A DNA stretch of 64,000 nucleotides, taken from the NCBI RefSeq assembly GCF_003937945.1, contig NZ_RSEC01000036.1:186001-250000 (forward strand), read 5' to 3'. Under the pieces are notes generated by a model that was given only the letters and a program-made list of their open reading frames with translations, searched no databases and was not told the DNA's origin. Source of the stretch: Amycolatopsis eburnea (GTDB lineage Bacteria > Actinomycetota > Actinomycetes > Mycobacteriales > Pseudonocardiaceae). Below are positions 56,838 to 64,000 of the stretch, piece after piece (positions within the stretch are counted from its first letter, which is position 1; each line of letters begins with the position of its first letter). Made by a program: the position numbers and the translations under genes.

Positions 56838-57673
56838 CGGAACGCGGCGACGTTGCGGGCGGCCCAGTCGGCGAAGCTGCGCGGGGCGCGGCCGAGGACC
56901 CGCTCGACGTCGGGGCTGACGCGCACCTCGGCCGGGCTCGGCGAGCCGAGGATGTCCAGGGTGTCGTCGGCCAGCTCGCCGGGCATGCTCCGCGTCATGC
57001 CCGCCTTGGCCTCCTCGCGGGTCTGCTCGTGGAACCGCACCGGCGAGCCCAGCGCGGCGGCGATGGCCGCCGCCTGCTCCCGGGGCGTGACCACCGCCGG
57101 TCCGGTCAGCTCGTAGACGCCGCCGGTGTGCACCTCGTCCACCAGGCAGGCCGCGGCGACTTCGGCGATGTCCGCCGGGTCGATGACCGGCACCCCGGTG
57201 TCGCCGAAGGGCGCTTCGACGACCCGCCGAGTGCGGACGCTTTCGGCCCACCACAGCGCGTTGGACGCGAAGCCACCCGGCCGCAGGAGCGCCCAGTCGA
57301 CGCCGGACTCCCGCACGGCGTCTTCCAGCTCGCGCATCGCGACCCGCGTCGTACCGAACGGCCTGGTCACCACGCCGAGCGTGGACAGCAGGACGATCCG
57401 GCCGACCCCGGCGCGCGCGGCCCGCTCGACGACGTCGGCGGGATTCGCCCCGGCGGCGTGCAGGTCGCCGGACAGCAGCAGGAACAACGCCTTCGCCCCG
57501 GCCAGCACGGGCTCGAGGCCAGCTGGTTCGGCCAGGTCCGCGACCACGTGCTCGACGCCGTCCGGCAGCGCCGCCGCGTGCCGCGACACCGCCGTCACCC
57601 GCTGCCCCGCCTCGGCCAGCGCCCGCGTCAGCGGCCTGCCGATGTTCCCGGTCGCCCCGGTCACCACGATCAT
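56834..57673 (-). CDS. NmrA-like NAD(P)-binding protein
   Basis: This 279-residue short-chain reductase-like protein starts with the Rossmann motif VTGATGNIGRPL and has the ELTGPAVVTPREQAAAIAAA segment of the NmrA/QOR2 group; these are quinone reductases or NADP sensors. No catalytic Tyr-X3-Lys is evident. The ATG at 57673 has AAGGAG 6 nt upstream. It is divergent from an HxlR regulator and shares operator-like repeats in the gap. Confidence 0.88.
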   Translation of the reverse strand: MIVVTGATGNIGRPLTRALAEAGQRVTAVSRHAAALPDGVEHVVADLAEPAGLEPVLAGAKALFLLLSGDLHAAGANPADVVERAARAGVGRIVLLSTLGVVTRPFGTTRVAMRELEDAVRESGVDWALLRPGGFASNALWWAESVRTRRVVEAPFGDTGVPVIDPADIAEVAAACLVDEVHTGGVYELTGPAVVTPREQAAAIAAALGSPVRFHEQTREEAKAGMTRSMPGELADDTLDILGSPSPAEVRVSPDVERVLGRAPRSFADWAARNVAAFR

Positions 57674-57725
57674 GAACTGCTCCTTCGTCCGTTTTCCCTG
57701 GTGATCGGGACGGTAGGAGCTTGGG

Positions 57726-57758
57726 CTTACTCCTGGTAAGTACATACCTTTCGGTAAG
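57726..57758. promoter_or_regulatory. Two candidate HxlR operators
   Basis: CTTAC-TCCTG-GTAAG (57726-57740) and TACC-TTTC-GGTA (57745-57756, followed by AG) are two palindromes about 18 bp apart with related right halves (GGTAAG). They lie in the 93-bp gap between the divergent NmrA-like and HxlR genes. Confidence 0.55.
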
Positions 57759-57766
57759 CTCATGAC

Positions 57767-58126
57767 ATGACCGGAGGCTCGCAGCTCACCCCGACCGGTA
57801 CCGAGGCCCGCTATGAGGTGTTTCACACCGACTGCGCCGCACGGGACGTCGTCGACCACGTCACCAGCCGGTGGGGCATCTGGGTGCTGATCTGCTTGCG
57901 GCGCAGCGACCTCAGGTTCTTCGAGCTGCGGGAAAGCATCCAGGGCATCAGCGAGAAGATGCTCGCGCAGTCGCTGCGCGCGCTGGTGGCGGACGGCCTG
58001 GTCTGGCGGCGGGTCGAGCCCACGACGCCGCCTCAGGTCACCTACGGGCTGACCGAGTTCGGCCGGGACGTCGGCGAGCCGCTGACGGAGCTGTTCGACC
58101 GGATCACGCGCCGCCTCGCGGACTAG
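57767..58126 (+). CDS. HxlR-type transcriptional regulator 2
   Basis: This 119-residue winged-helix protein has the HxlR pattern DVVDHVTSRWGIWVLICLRR followed by RFFELRESIQGISEKMLAQSLRALVADGLV and TYGLTEFG. One Cys is in FHTDCAARD at the position of the redox Cys. It is divergent from the NmrA-like gene and probably represses it. The ATG at 57767 is used. The stop is one base from the convergent MarR stop. Confidence 0.92.
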   Translation: MTGGSQLTPTGTEARYEVFHTDCAARDVVDHVTSRWGIWVLICLRRSDLRFFELRESIQGISEKMLAQSLRALVADGLVWRRVEPTTPPQVTYGLTEFGRDVGEPLTELFDRITRRLAD

Positions 58127-58127
58127 C

Positions 58128-58556
58128 TCAGTCGTCCGCGATCAGGGCCTCGAGCGCCGGGATGGCCGCCGTCAGGGCTTCGCGGTGTTCGGGTGTGAGC
58201 CGGTCGAGGCGGCGGTTCAGCTCCTGCACGCGGGTGGACCGGACGCCGGAGACGAGCCGCTCGCCCTCCTCGGTCGCCTTCGCCAGCCAGGCCCGGCGGT
58301 CGACCGGGTCGGACTCGCGGCTGACGTAGCCCGCCTCGACCAGGGACGCGATGATCCGCGACATCGTCGCCGCGGCGACGCCCTCCTTGGCCGCGAGGTC
58401 GCCGAGGCGGAGCTGGCCGGAGTTCACCAGCGTCGCCAGCGCCGAGATGGCGCCGTGGCCCGGGCCCGGCACGCCGGCCTGGCGCAATGACCGGGACAGC
58501 CTGCCGACGGCCAGGTACAACCTGCCCGAGACGTCCTGGACCGATGTGCTCGTCAC
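58128..58556 (-). CDS. MarR-type transcriptional regulator
   Basis: This 142-residue regulator has the MarR winged helix LGDLAAKEGVAAATMSRIIASLVEAGYVSRE and the DRRAWLAKATEEGERL wing. The GTG at 58556 has AAGGAG 6 nt upstream. It stands between two regulator-rich loci with no obvious co-transcribed target; it is read in the same direction as thiG but lies downstream of it. The ligand is unknown. Confidence 0.92.
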   Translation of the reverse strand: MTSTSVQDVSGRLYLAVGRLSRSLRQAGVPGPGHGAISALATLVNSGQLRLGDLAAKEGVAAATMSRIIASLVEAGYVSRESDPVDRRAWLAKATEEGERLVSGVRSTRVQELNRRLDRLTPEHREALTAAIPALEALIADD

Positions 58557-58653
58557 GGCTGGCTCCTTCTGCCCTGCCCCGCCGCCGGTGCGCCGGAAAG
58601 TGCCGTCCACCTTACGGGTTCGAGGTGCGCGTTCGGCGTGAAGGCACTCCGGT

Positions 58654-59613
<960 letters not shown>

Positions 59614-59614
<1 letters not shown>

Positions 59615-60687
59615 CACACGTGCTCCTTCTGGTGCAGCCGGGCGGGCGAGGCCGCTTCGACGCCTTCGGGCGGCGGTTCGCCCTCGAGCCAGGCGACGAC
59701 AGCGGCCGCGGTCACGGGGGCCATCAGCAGGCCGTTGCGGTGGTGGCCGGTCGCGGCGAAGACGCCGTCGTCCAGGACGCCGATGTAGGGCAGCACGTCC
59801 CGGCTCGCGGCCCGCAGGCCGGCGGCGGTCTCGACCAGCTCGTACTCGGTGATCGCGGGGAAGACGCGTTCGGCGCCTTCGAGCAGCTCGCGCACGCCGC
59901 GCGCGGTGACGGCCCGGTCGAAACCGGCCTCGTACTGCGTGGCGCCGAGGACGAGCTCCTGGTCTCCGCGCGGGACGAGGTAGATCGGCCGTCCCTCGAC
60001 GACGGCCCGCACGGTGCGCGTGGGCGGCGGCAGGCAGCCGCGGCGGGGTTTCAGCCGCAGGATCTCGCCCTTGAGCGGCCGGACGGCCCCGGCGAGCTGC
60101 GGGTGCAGCCGCCCGGTCCAGGCCCCCGCGGCGAGCACGACGGCTTCGGCGTCCGGCGGCGTTTCGACGCGCTCGCGCACGAACCGGACGTCGTGGTTGA
60201 CGCACGCGGCGTACAGCGCGTCGAGCAGTTTCCGGTTGTCCACGGCCAGGTCGCCGGGCACGTGGAGTCCACTTCGGACGGACCCGGCGCCGGGTTCGAG
60301 CCGCTTGGTCTCCCGGCCGGTGAGGCGTTCGGCCGCCCGGCCGATGGAGTGCAGGTAGCCGGCCAGGATGTCGAGGTGCCCGGCGTCGGCGCTGTCGAAC
60401 GCGACGACGAGCGTCCCGTGCGCGGCGAGGCCTGGGGCGACGCCTTCCTGCGCGAGGTCGCTCGCGAAGCCGGGCCAGCGCTTCAGCGACGCTTCGCCGA
60501 GGCTGAGCACGTCTTCTTCGCCGGGCCAGGCCTCGGTGACCGGGGCGAGCATGCCCCCGGCCAGCCAGGACGCGCCGCCGCGGGCGGGCTCGGGATCGTG
60601 GACGGTGACGTCGTGGCCCGCCTTCGCGGCGCACCACGCCGCGGACAGGCCGATCACGCCGCCGCCCACCACTGCCAGGTTCGTCAT
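59614..60687 (-). CDS. thiO: Glycine oxidase ThiO
   Basis: This 357-residue FAD-dependent D-amino-acid-oxidase-fold enzyme oxidises glycine to dehydroglycine for ThiG. The dinucleotide motif is [13 protein letters not shown]; the [12 protein letters not shown] and [13 protein letters not shown] segments are typical of ThiO. The ATG at 60687 directly follows the second TPP riboswitch. It is the first gene of thiO-thiS-thiG. Confidence 0.95.
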
Positions 60688-60695
60688 GGAATCAC

Positions 60696-60782
60696 GCTCC
60701 CTGCGCCGGCATGACCCGGATCAGGTTCCACGGTCGGAGCGGCAGCTCCCTCTCAGCCCGTGCCTCGGGCTCCCGTGCGGAC
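60696..60782 (-). ncRNA. TPP riboswitch controlling thiO-thiS-thiG
   Basis: Read on the minus strand, the order is CTGAGAGGG, then GACCGTGGAACCTGATCCGG and GTCATGCCGGCGCAGGGAG, the THI-box sequence. Its GGGAG doubles as the ribosome site, about 9 nt before the thiO ATG, giving translational control like the thiC riboswitch. Confidence 0.95.
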
Positions 60783-60817
60783 CCCTCCACCCTAGCTCGC
60801 CGGGTACCGTCGCCGCT

Positions 60818-61480
60818 ATGCCCGCCCTCTCCGGTGACAAGATCCGCGCCCGCCTCGACTCCGCGCGCCTGTACCTCTGCACGGACGCCCGCACTTCCCG
60901 CGGCGACCTCGCCGACTTCGCCGACGCGGCGCTGGCCGGCGGCGTCGACGTCATCCAGCTGCGCGACAAGACCGGCGCGTTGGAAGCCGCCGGCGAGATC
61001 GCGGCGCTGGAGGTGCTGGCCGAGGCGTGCGCGCGCCACGGGGCGCTGCTGTCGGTGAACGACCGCGCCGACGTGGCGCTCGCGGTCGGCGCGGACGTGC
61101 TCCACCTGGGCCAGGACGACATCCCGGTCCCGCTGGCCCGCCGCATCCTCGGCGACGACGTCGTGATCGGCCGTTCGACGCATTCGGTCGACCAGGCCCT
61201 CGCCGCGGCTTCGGAGCCGGGCGCGGACTACTTCTGCACCGGCCCGTGCTGGCCGACGCCGACCAAGCCGGGCCGCCACGCCCCGGGCCTCGACCTGGTG
61301 CGCGCGGTCGCTTCGGCGGCACCCGACCGCCCGTGGTTCGCGATCGGCGGCATCGACGGCGACCGTCTGCCCGCGGTGCTGGACGCCGGCGCGTCCCGGA
61401 TCGTCGTCGTCCGCGCGATCACCGAGGCCGAGGACCCGGCGGCGGCCGCCCGAGCCCTCCGCGCCCGCATACCCGGCTGA
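60818..61480 (+). CDS. thiE: Thiamine-phosphate synthase ThiE
   Basis: This 220-residue TIM barrel joins HMP-diphosphate and thiazole phosphate. Motifs [49 protein letters not shown] and [19 protein letters not shown] are intact. The ATG at 60818 has TACCGT 7 nt upstream and no ribosome site, so it may be leaderless. It is divergent from thiO, and the TPP riboswitch lies on the other strand, so thiE itself is not riboswitch-controlled here. Confidence 0.95.
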   Translation: MPALSGDKIRARLDSARLYLCTDARTSRGDLADFADAALAGGVDVIQLRDKTGALEAAGEIAALEVLAEACARHGALLSVNDRADVALAVGADVLHLGQDDIPVPLARRILGDDVVIGRSTHSVDQALAAASEPGADYFCTGPCWPTPTKPGRHAPGLDLVRAVASAAPDRPWFAIGGIDGDRLPAVLDAGASRIVVVRAITEAEDPAAAARALRARIPG

Positions 61481-61538
61481 AAGCCGTGAAGGCCTCCTTA
61501 CCGGCCATTAGAGCCGGTAAGGAGGCCTTCACGGCTTT
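61480..61538. repeat. Hairpin element, copy 3 of the 21-bp family (26-bp arms)
   Basis: The arms at 61480-61505 and 61513-61538 are perfect complements, extending the shared 21-bp core by AAAG on the outer side. The left end begins at the last base of the thiE stop, and the right end contains the TAA stop of the convergent gene. A bidirectional terminator role is likely. Confidence 0.85.
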
Positions 61539-62271
61539 ACGGGGTCGGGGTGGTGGCCGCGCCCTGGCTGGTCGGGGGCGCGGTCGTGGCCGGGGCCGAG
61601 GTCGACGGCTGCTGCGTCGACGTGCTCGGGGTCGTCGTGGGCGTTTCCGACGTGGTCGTCGGGGCCGTCGACGTGCCCGGCGGGGTCGTGGTCGTTTCCG
61701 TCGGGGACACCTGGGTGTCGTCCGTGCCGGTGGTGGGTGTCGTCGACGGCGTGGGGTCGGTGTGGCCCGAGCCGCCGCCGAGGATCTTGCCGATGCTCTT
61801 GCCCGTGCCGCCGCCGATCTGGGTGCCCGTCGCCGACTCGAAGCCGACGATCGCCAGGATCGCCACCGCGAACGCCGCCACGCTGGTGCCGATGATCAAC
61901 GGCCAGCGCAGTTTCCGCAGCCGCGAGGGCCCCTCCTCGGGCGGCTTCTCCAACTGCACCGTGGGTTGTTCGGCGATCGGGATTTCCCCCGGCACGACGG
62001 CGCCGCGCCGCCGGATCCCCGACGTCGCCAGCATCCGCGCCTTGAGCGCCGCTTCCCGCGTGCGTTGCAGTGAGCGCAAGTACAGCTCGCCGCCGACCGT
62101 CGACACCACGCTCGCCACGCCGGCGCCGACGACCGTGCCCGCCACGCCGAGCGTCGAACCGAGCAGCGCCGCGGTCACCGCCGCGAGCGCCGCCGCCGCG
62201 ACCTGCGCGATGCGCAGGCCCGACTTCTCCTCCGTCTTTCCTTCGGAAGCCGCCGCGTTCTCCTTCGTCAT
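61537..62271 (-). CDS. Membrane protein with Thr/Pro-rich extracellular tail (hypothetical)
   Basis: This 244-residue protein has a hydrophobic stretch at about 20-58 (Ala/Gly/Val-rich, probably two helices or a hairpin), a basic cytoplasmic segment (60-125), a TM helix at about 126-146, and a long Thr/Ser/Pro tail (155-244) likely outside the cell and O-mannosylated as in related actinomycete proteins. No catalytic motif is visible. The ATG at 62271 is the only good start. Its stop codon is part of the hairpin element. Confidence 0.75.
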   Translation of the reverse strand: MTKENAAASEGKTEEKSGLRIAQVAAAALAAVTAALLGSTLGVAGTVVGAGVASVVSTVGGELYLRSLQRTREAALKARMLATSGIRRRGAVVPGEIPIAEQPTVQLEKPPEEGPSRLRKLRWPLIIGTSVAAFAVAILAIVGFESATGTQIGGGTGKSIGKILGGGSGHTDPTPSTTPTTGTDDTQVSPTETTTTPPGTSTAPTTTSETPTTTPSTSTQQPSTSAPATTAPPTSQGAATTPTP

Positions 62272-62364
62272 GATCCCGATCCGGTAGTCCGTCTTCTCCC
62301 CTGGTCCAACGGTTAAGGCGCGCCAGGAACTCCCCGCGTTGCCACGGCGTGAGGAGGACCACTC

Positions 62365-62383
62365 TGTCTGTCCACAATAGACA
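62365..62383. promoter_or_regulatory. Inverted repeat in a divergent promoter region
   Basis: TGTCT-N9-AGACA lies between the divergent membrane-protein gene and the dehydratase-like gene, 36 bp from the latter. It is short and could be a regulator site or chance. Confidence 0.3.
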
Positions 62384-62418
62384 CTCCCAACCGAACGATT
62401 TCTTGACATACTCGGCAC

Positions 62419-63369
62419 ATGGAACTGGTGACGATCTCCGACATCGAGGCCGCCGCGAAGCGCGTCGAAGGTGTCGCCGTGCGCACGCCCCTGCTGCTCC
62501 AGACGTGGGATCCCCGCGGCACCCTGTGGCTCAAACCCGAAAGCCTGCAACCGATCGGCGCGTTCAAGGTGCGCGGCGCGTTCAACGCGATCGGCTCCCT
62601 CGACGACGCGGCGCGCGAACGCGGTGTCATCGCGTACTCGAGCGGCAACCACGCGCAGGCGGTCGCGTACGCGGCGCAGCGGTACGGCGTGCCCGCGGTG
62701 ATCGTCGTGCCGGACGTCGCGCCGCGGATCAAGGTGGAGGCCACCCGCGCGTACGGCGCCGAGGTGATCGAGGTGCCGATCGGCGAGCACGAGGCGAAAG
62801 CGCGTGAACTGGCGGCCGAACGCGGCCTGACCCTCGTCCCGCCCTTCGACGACGCGGCCATCATCGCCGGGCAGGGCACCGCGGGCCTGGAGATCGCCGA
62901 GGAGCTGCCGGAGGTCGACGTCGTCCTCGTCCCGATCAGCGGCGGCGGGCTGGCCGCCGGCGTCGGCACCGCGATCAAGGCCCGCTGCCCGCGGGCGCGC
63001 GTGATCGGCGTCGAGCCGGCGCTGGCCGCGGACGCCGCCGACAGCCTCCGGCGCGGCGAGCTGGTCCGCTGGCCGCAGGCCGACCGCGCCCGCACGATCG
63101 CCGACGGCCTGCGCTCGCAGCCGTCCGAACTGACCTTCGCGCACCTGCGGGAGGTCGTCGACGCGATGGTCACGGTCACCGAGGACGAGATCCGCGAGGC
63201 CGTCCGCGTCCTGGCCCGTCAAGCCCGGTTGGTCGCCGAGCCCAGCGGCGCGGTGACGACGGCGGCGTACCTCTTCCACGCCGAGGAGCTGCCGGCCGGC
63301 AAGACGGTCGCGCTGGTCTCCGGCGGCAACGCCGACCCGGCGATGTTCGCCGAGATCCTCGCGGGCTGA
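62419..63369 (+). CDS. PLP-dependent threonine/serine dehydratase-like enzyme
   Basis: This 316-residue fold-type II PLP enzyme has the Schiff-base Lys in GAFKVRGAFNA, the substrate loop SSGNHAQAVA and the phosphate-binding SGGGLAAG. There is no ACT domain, so it resembles catabolic threonine dehydratases or serine/aspartate racemases rather than allosteric IlvA. The ATG at 62419 is used. The end SGGNADPAMFAEI is typical. It is a single gene followed by a repeat hairpin. Confidence 0.88.
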   Translation: MELVTISDIEAAAKRVEGVAVRTPLLLQTWDPRGTLWLKPESLQPIGAFKVRGAFNAIGSLDDAARERGVIAYSSGNHAQAVAYAAQRYGVPAVIVVPDVAPRIKVEATRAYGAEVIEVPIGEHEAKARELAAERGLTLVPPFDDAAIIAGQGTAGLEIAEELPEVDVVLVPISGGGLAAGVGTAIKARCPRARVIGVEPALAADAADSLRRGELVRWPQADRARTIADGLRSQPSELTFAHLREVVDAMVTVTEDEIREAVRVLARQARLVAEPSGAVTTAAYLFHAEELPAGKTVALVSGGNADPAMFAEILAG

Positions 63370-63380
63370 CCCTCGCCCCA

Positions 63381-63467
63381 AGCGCCCCAATGTGGCGTTG
63401 GTTGCGTCAGACGCACCGAACGCCACATTGGGTGCGCTGGACGCACCGAACGCCACATTGGGGCGCT
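63381..63467. repeat. Inverted repeat with internal 30-bp direct repeats
   Basis: AGCGCCCCAATGTGGCGTT (63381-63399) and its exact complement (63449-63467) bound the element. Within it, GACGCACCGAACGCCACATT and the following GGG occur at 63410-63432 and again at 63440-63462. It lies between convergent genes and may be a terminator or a REP-like repeat. Confidence 0.75.
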
Positions 63468-63475
63468 CCGAGGTG

Positions 63476-64000
63476 CTAGGAGCCGGCGACCGGGGTCCCG
63501 CCGCCGCGGACGTGCGTCGGCGGGCCCTCGACGCCGCAGTGGTAGCACTCGCCCAGGTGGGGGCACTCGTCGTCGGGCTTGGGCTTCGACGGCGGCTCGA
63601 GGACGCCGTTGTGGATGCCCAGCGCGATCAGCCCGCCCGCGATGGCCAGCGCGGCGCAGATGACCAGCGCCGTCCGCCAGCCCGCGGTCAGCGCGACCGG
63701 GTCCGCGTACGCCTCGCCGGTCAGCCCGGCCGCCGCGGGCAGCACCGCCACCGCCAGCAGGCCGCCCGAGCGCGCGATCGCGTTGTTGACGCCGGAGGCG
63801 ACGCCGGCGAAGCGGTCCGGGGCCGCGGCGAGCACCGTCGCGGTCACCGGGGCGACGACCGTCGCCAGGCCGAGCCCGAACACCACGACCGCGGGCAGAA
63901 CCGCGCCGAGGTAGGACGCGCCGGGCGCGATGCGCAGCATCAGCAGCATCCCGATGCCGACGACGATCGGGCCGACGACCAGCTGCGTCCGCGGCCCGAT
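63476..64000 (-). CDS. MFS exporter, C-terminal part (DHA2-like, partial)
   Basis: This frame enters from beyond the right edge; 174 residues of the C-terminal half are visible. Several hydrophobic helices and a motif-C-like loop (GLGLATVVAPVTATVLAAAP, then GVASGVNNAIARSGGLLAVA) match EmrB/QacA-type DHA2 drug exporters. The last 40 residues are cytoplasmic and contain a Cys/His cluster (DDECPHLGECYHCGVEGPP) that could bind a metal. The substrate is unknown. Confidence 0.82.
   Translation of the reverse strand: MGPRTQLVVGPIVVGIGMLLMLRIAPGASYLGAVLPAVVVFGLGLATVVAPVTATVLAAAPDRFAGVASGVNNAIARSGGLLAVAVLPAAAGLTGEAYADPVALTAGWRTALVICAALAIAGGLIALGIHNGVLEPPSKPKPDDECPHLGECYHCGVEGPPTHVRGGGTPVAGS

Noticed and set aside
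63381-63467. Repeat units considered as a CRISPR array
   Set aside because: Only two direct units with near-contiguous spacing, bounded by inverted arms; no cas genes.

Overview
The window is chromosomal DNA from a high-GC actinomycete, most probably Amycolatopsis or a close Pseudonocardiaceae relative. The reasons are the strongly GC-biased codon third positions, a CvnA-CvnB-CvnC conservon, several apparently leaderless GTG/ATG starts, and a gene order shared with mycobacteria. The block 31.6-46.5 kb (groEL, moeA, psd, pssA, a Cdc48-like AAA ATPase, a LytR_C protein, a DUF3263 protein and def) matches the Mycobacterium tuberculosis Rv0440-Rv0429c neighbourhood as I remember it. The genus call is inference. 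I saw no tRNA, rRNA, CRISPR array, prophage or transposase.

Region by region. 1-4.2 kb is a conservon on the minus strand: a NIT-domain sensor kinase (CvnA), a roadblock protein (CvnB) and a DUF742 protein (CvnC), which runs off the left edge. Divergent from it is an ABC importer operon (4.9-9.4 kb) of the nitrate/sulfonate type, with two lipoprotein binding proteins, two permeases and one ATPase. After a 171-bp inverted-repeat element come benzoylformate decarboxylase, a secreted S53 protease, a TPR protein with a tiny membrane-protein partner, and CutC. 15.4-19.3 kb holds a second NIT-domain CvnA-type kinase, again divergent from a gene for the same kind of binding protein.

19.4-31.6 kb has an FAD monooxygenase behind two tandem 17-bp repeats, an LppU-like membrane protein, an XPB helicase, a DUF4253 gene preceded by two LexA-type SOS boxes, a DUF72 protein, an AfsR/SARP regulator, MenC, a nucleotidyltransferase, and small membrane proteins. 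31.6-46.5 kb is the conserved housekeeping block (HrcA/CIRCE-controlled groEL, a Ser/Thr kinase, a cold-shock protein, an AIM24 pair, moeA, an ArsR-MFS pair, phospholipid synthesis, AAA ATPase, peptide deformylase).

46.5-64 kb has a secreted GH15 glucoamylase and an HtrA-like protease. Thiamine synthesis is split into riboswitch-thiC-thiD, a solo second thiD, riboswitch-thiO-thiS-thiG, and a divergent thiE. Between these lie two HxlR-regulated oxidoreductase loci, a PI-PLC, a bacterial voltage-gated channel, a MarR regulator, a threonine dehydratase-like enzyme and a truncated MFS exporter.

Two themes recur. First, NIT-domain kinases are paired with divergent NMT1-type binding proteins, which suggests a ligand-sensing unit. 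Second, several families of long perfect hairpins sit at gene ends, and one related palindrome cluster lies in frame inside a kinase gene.
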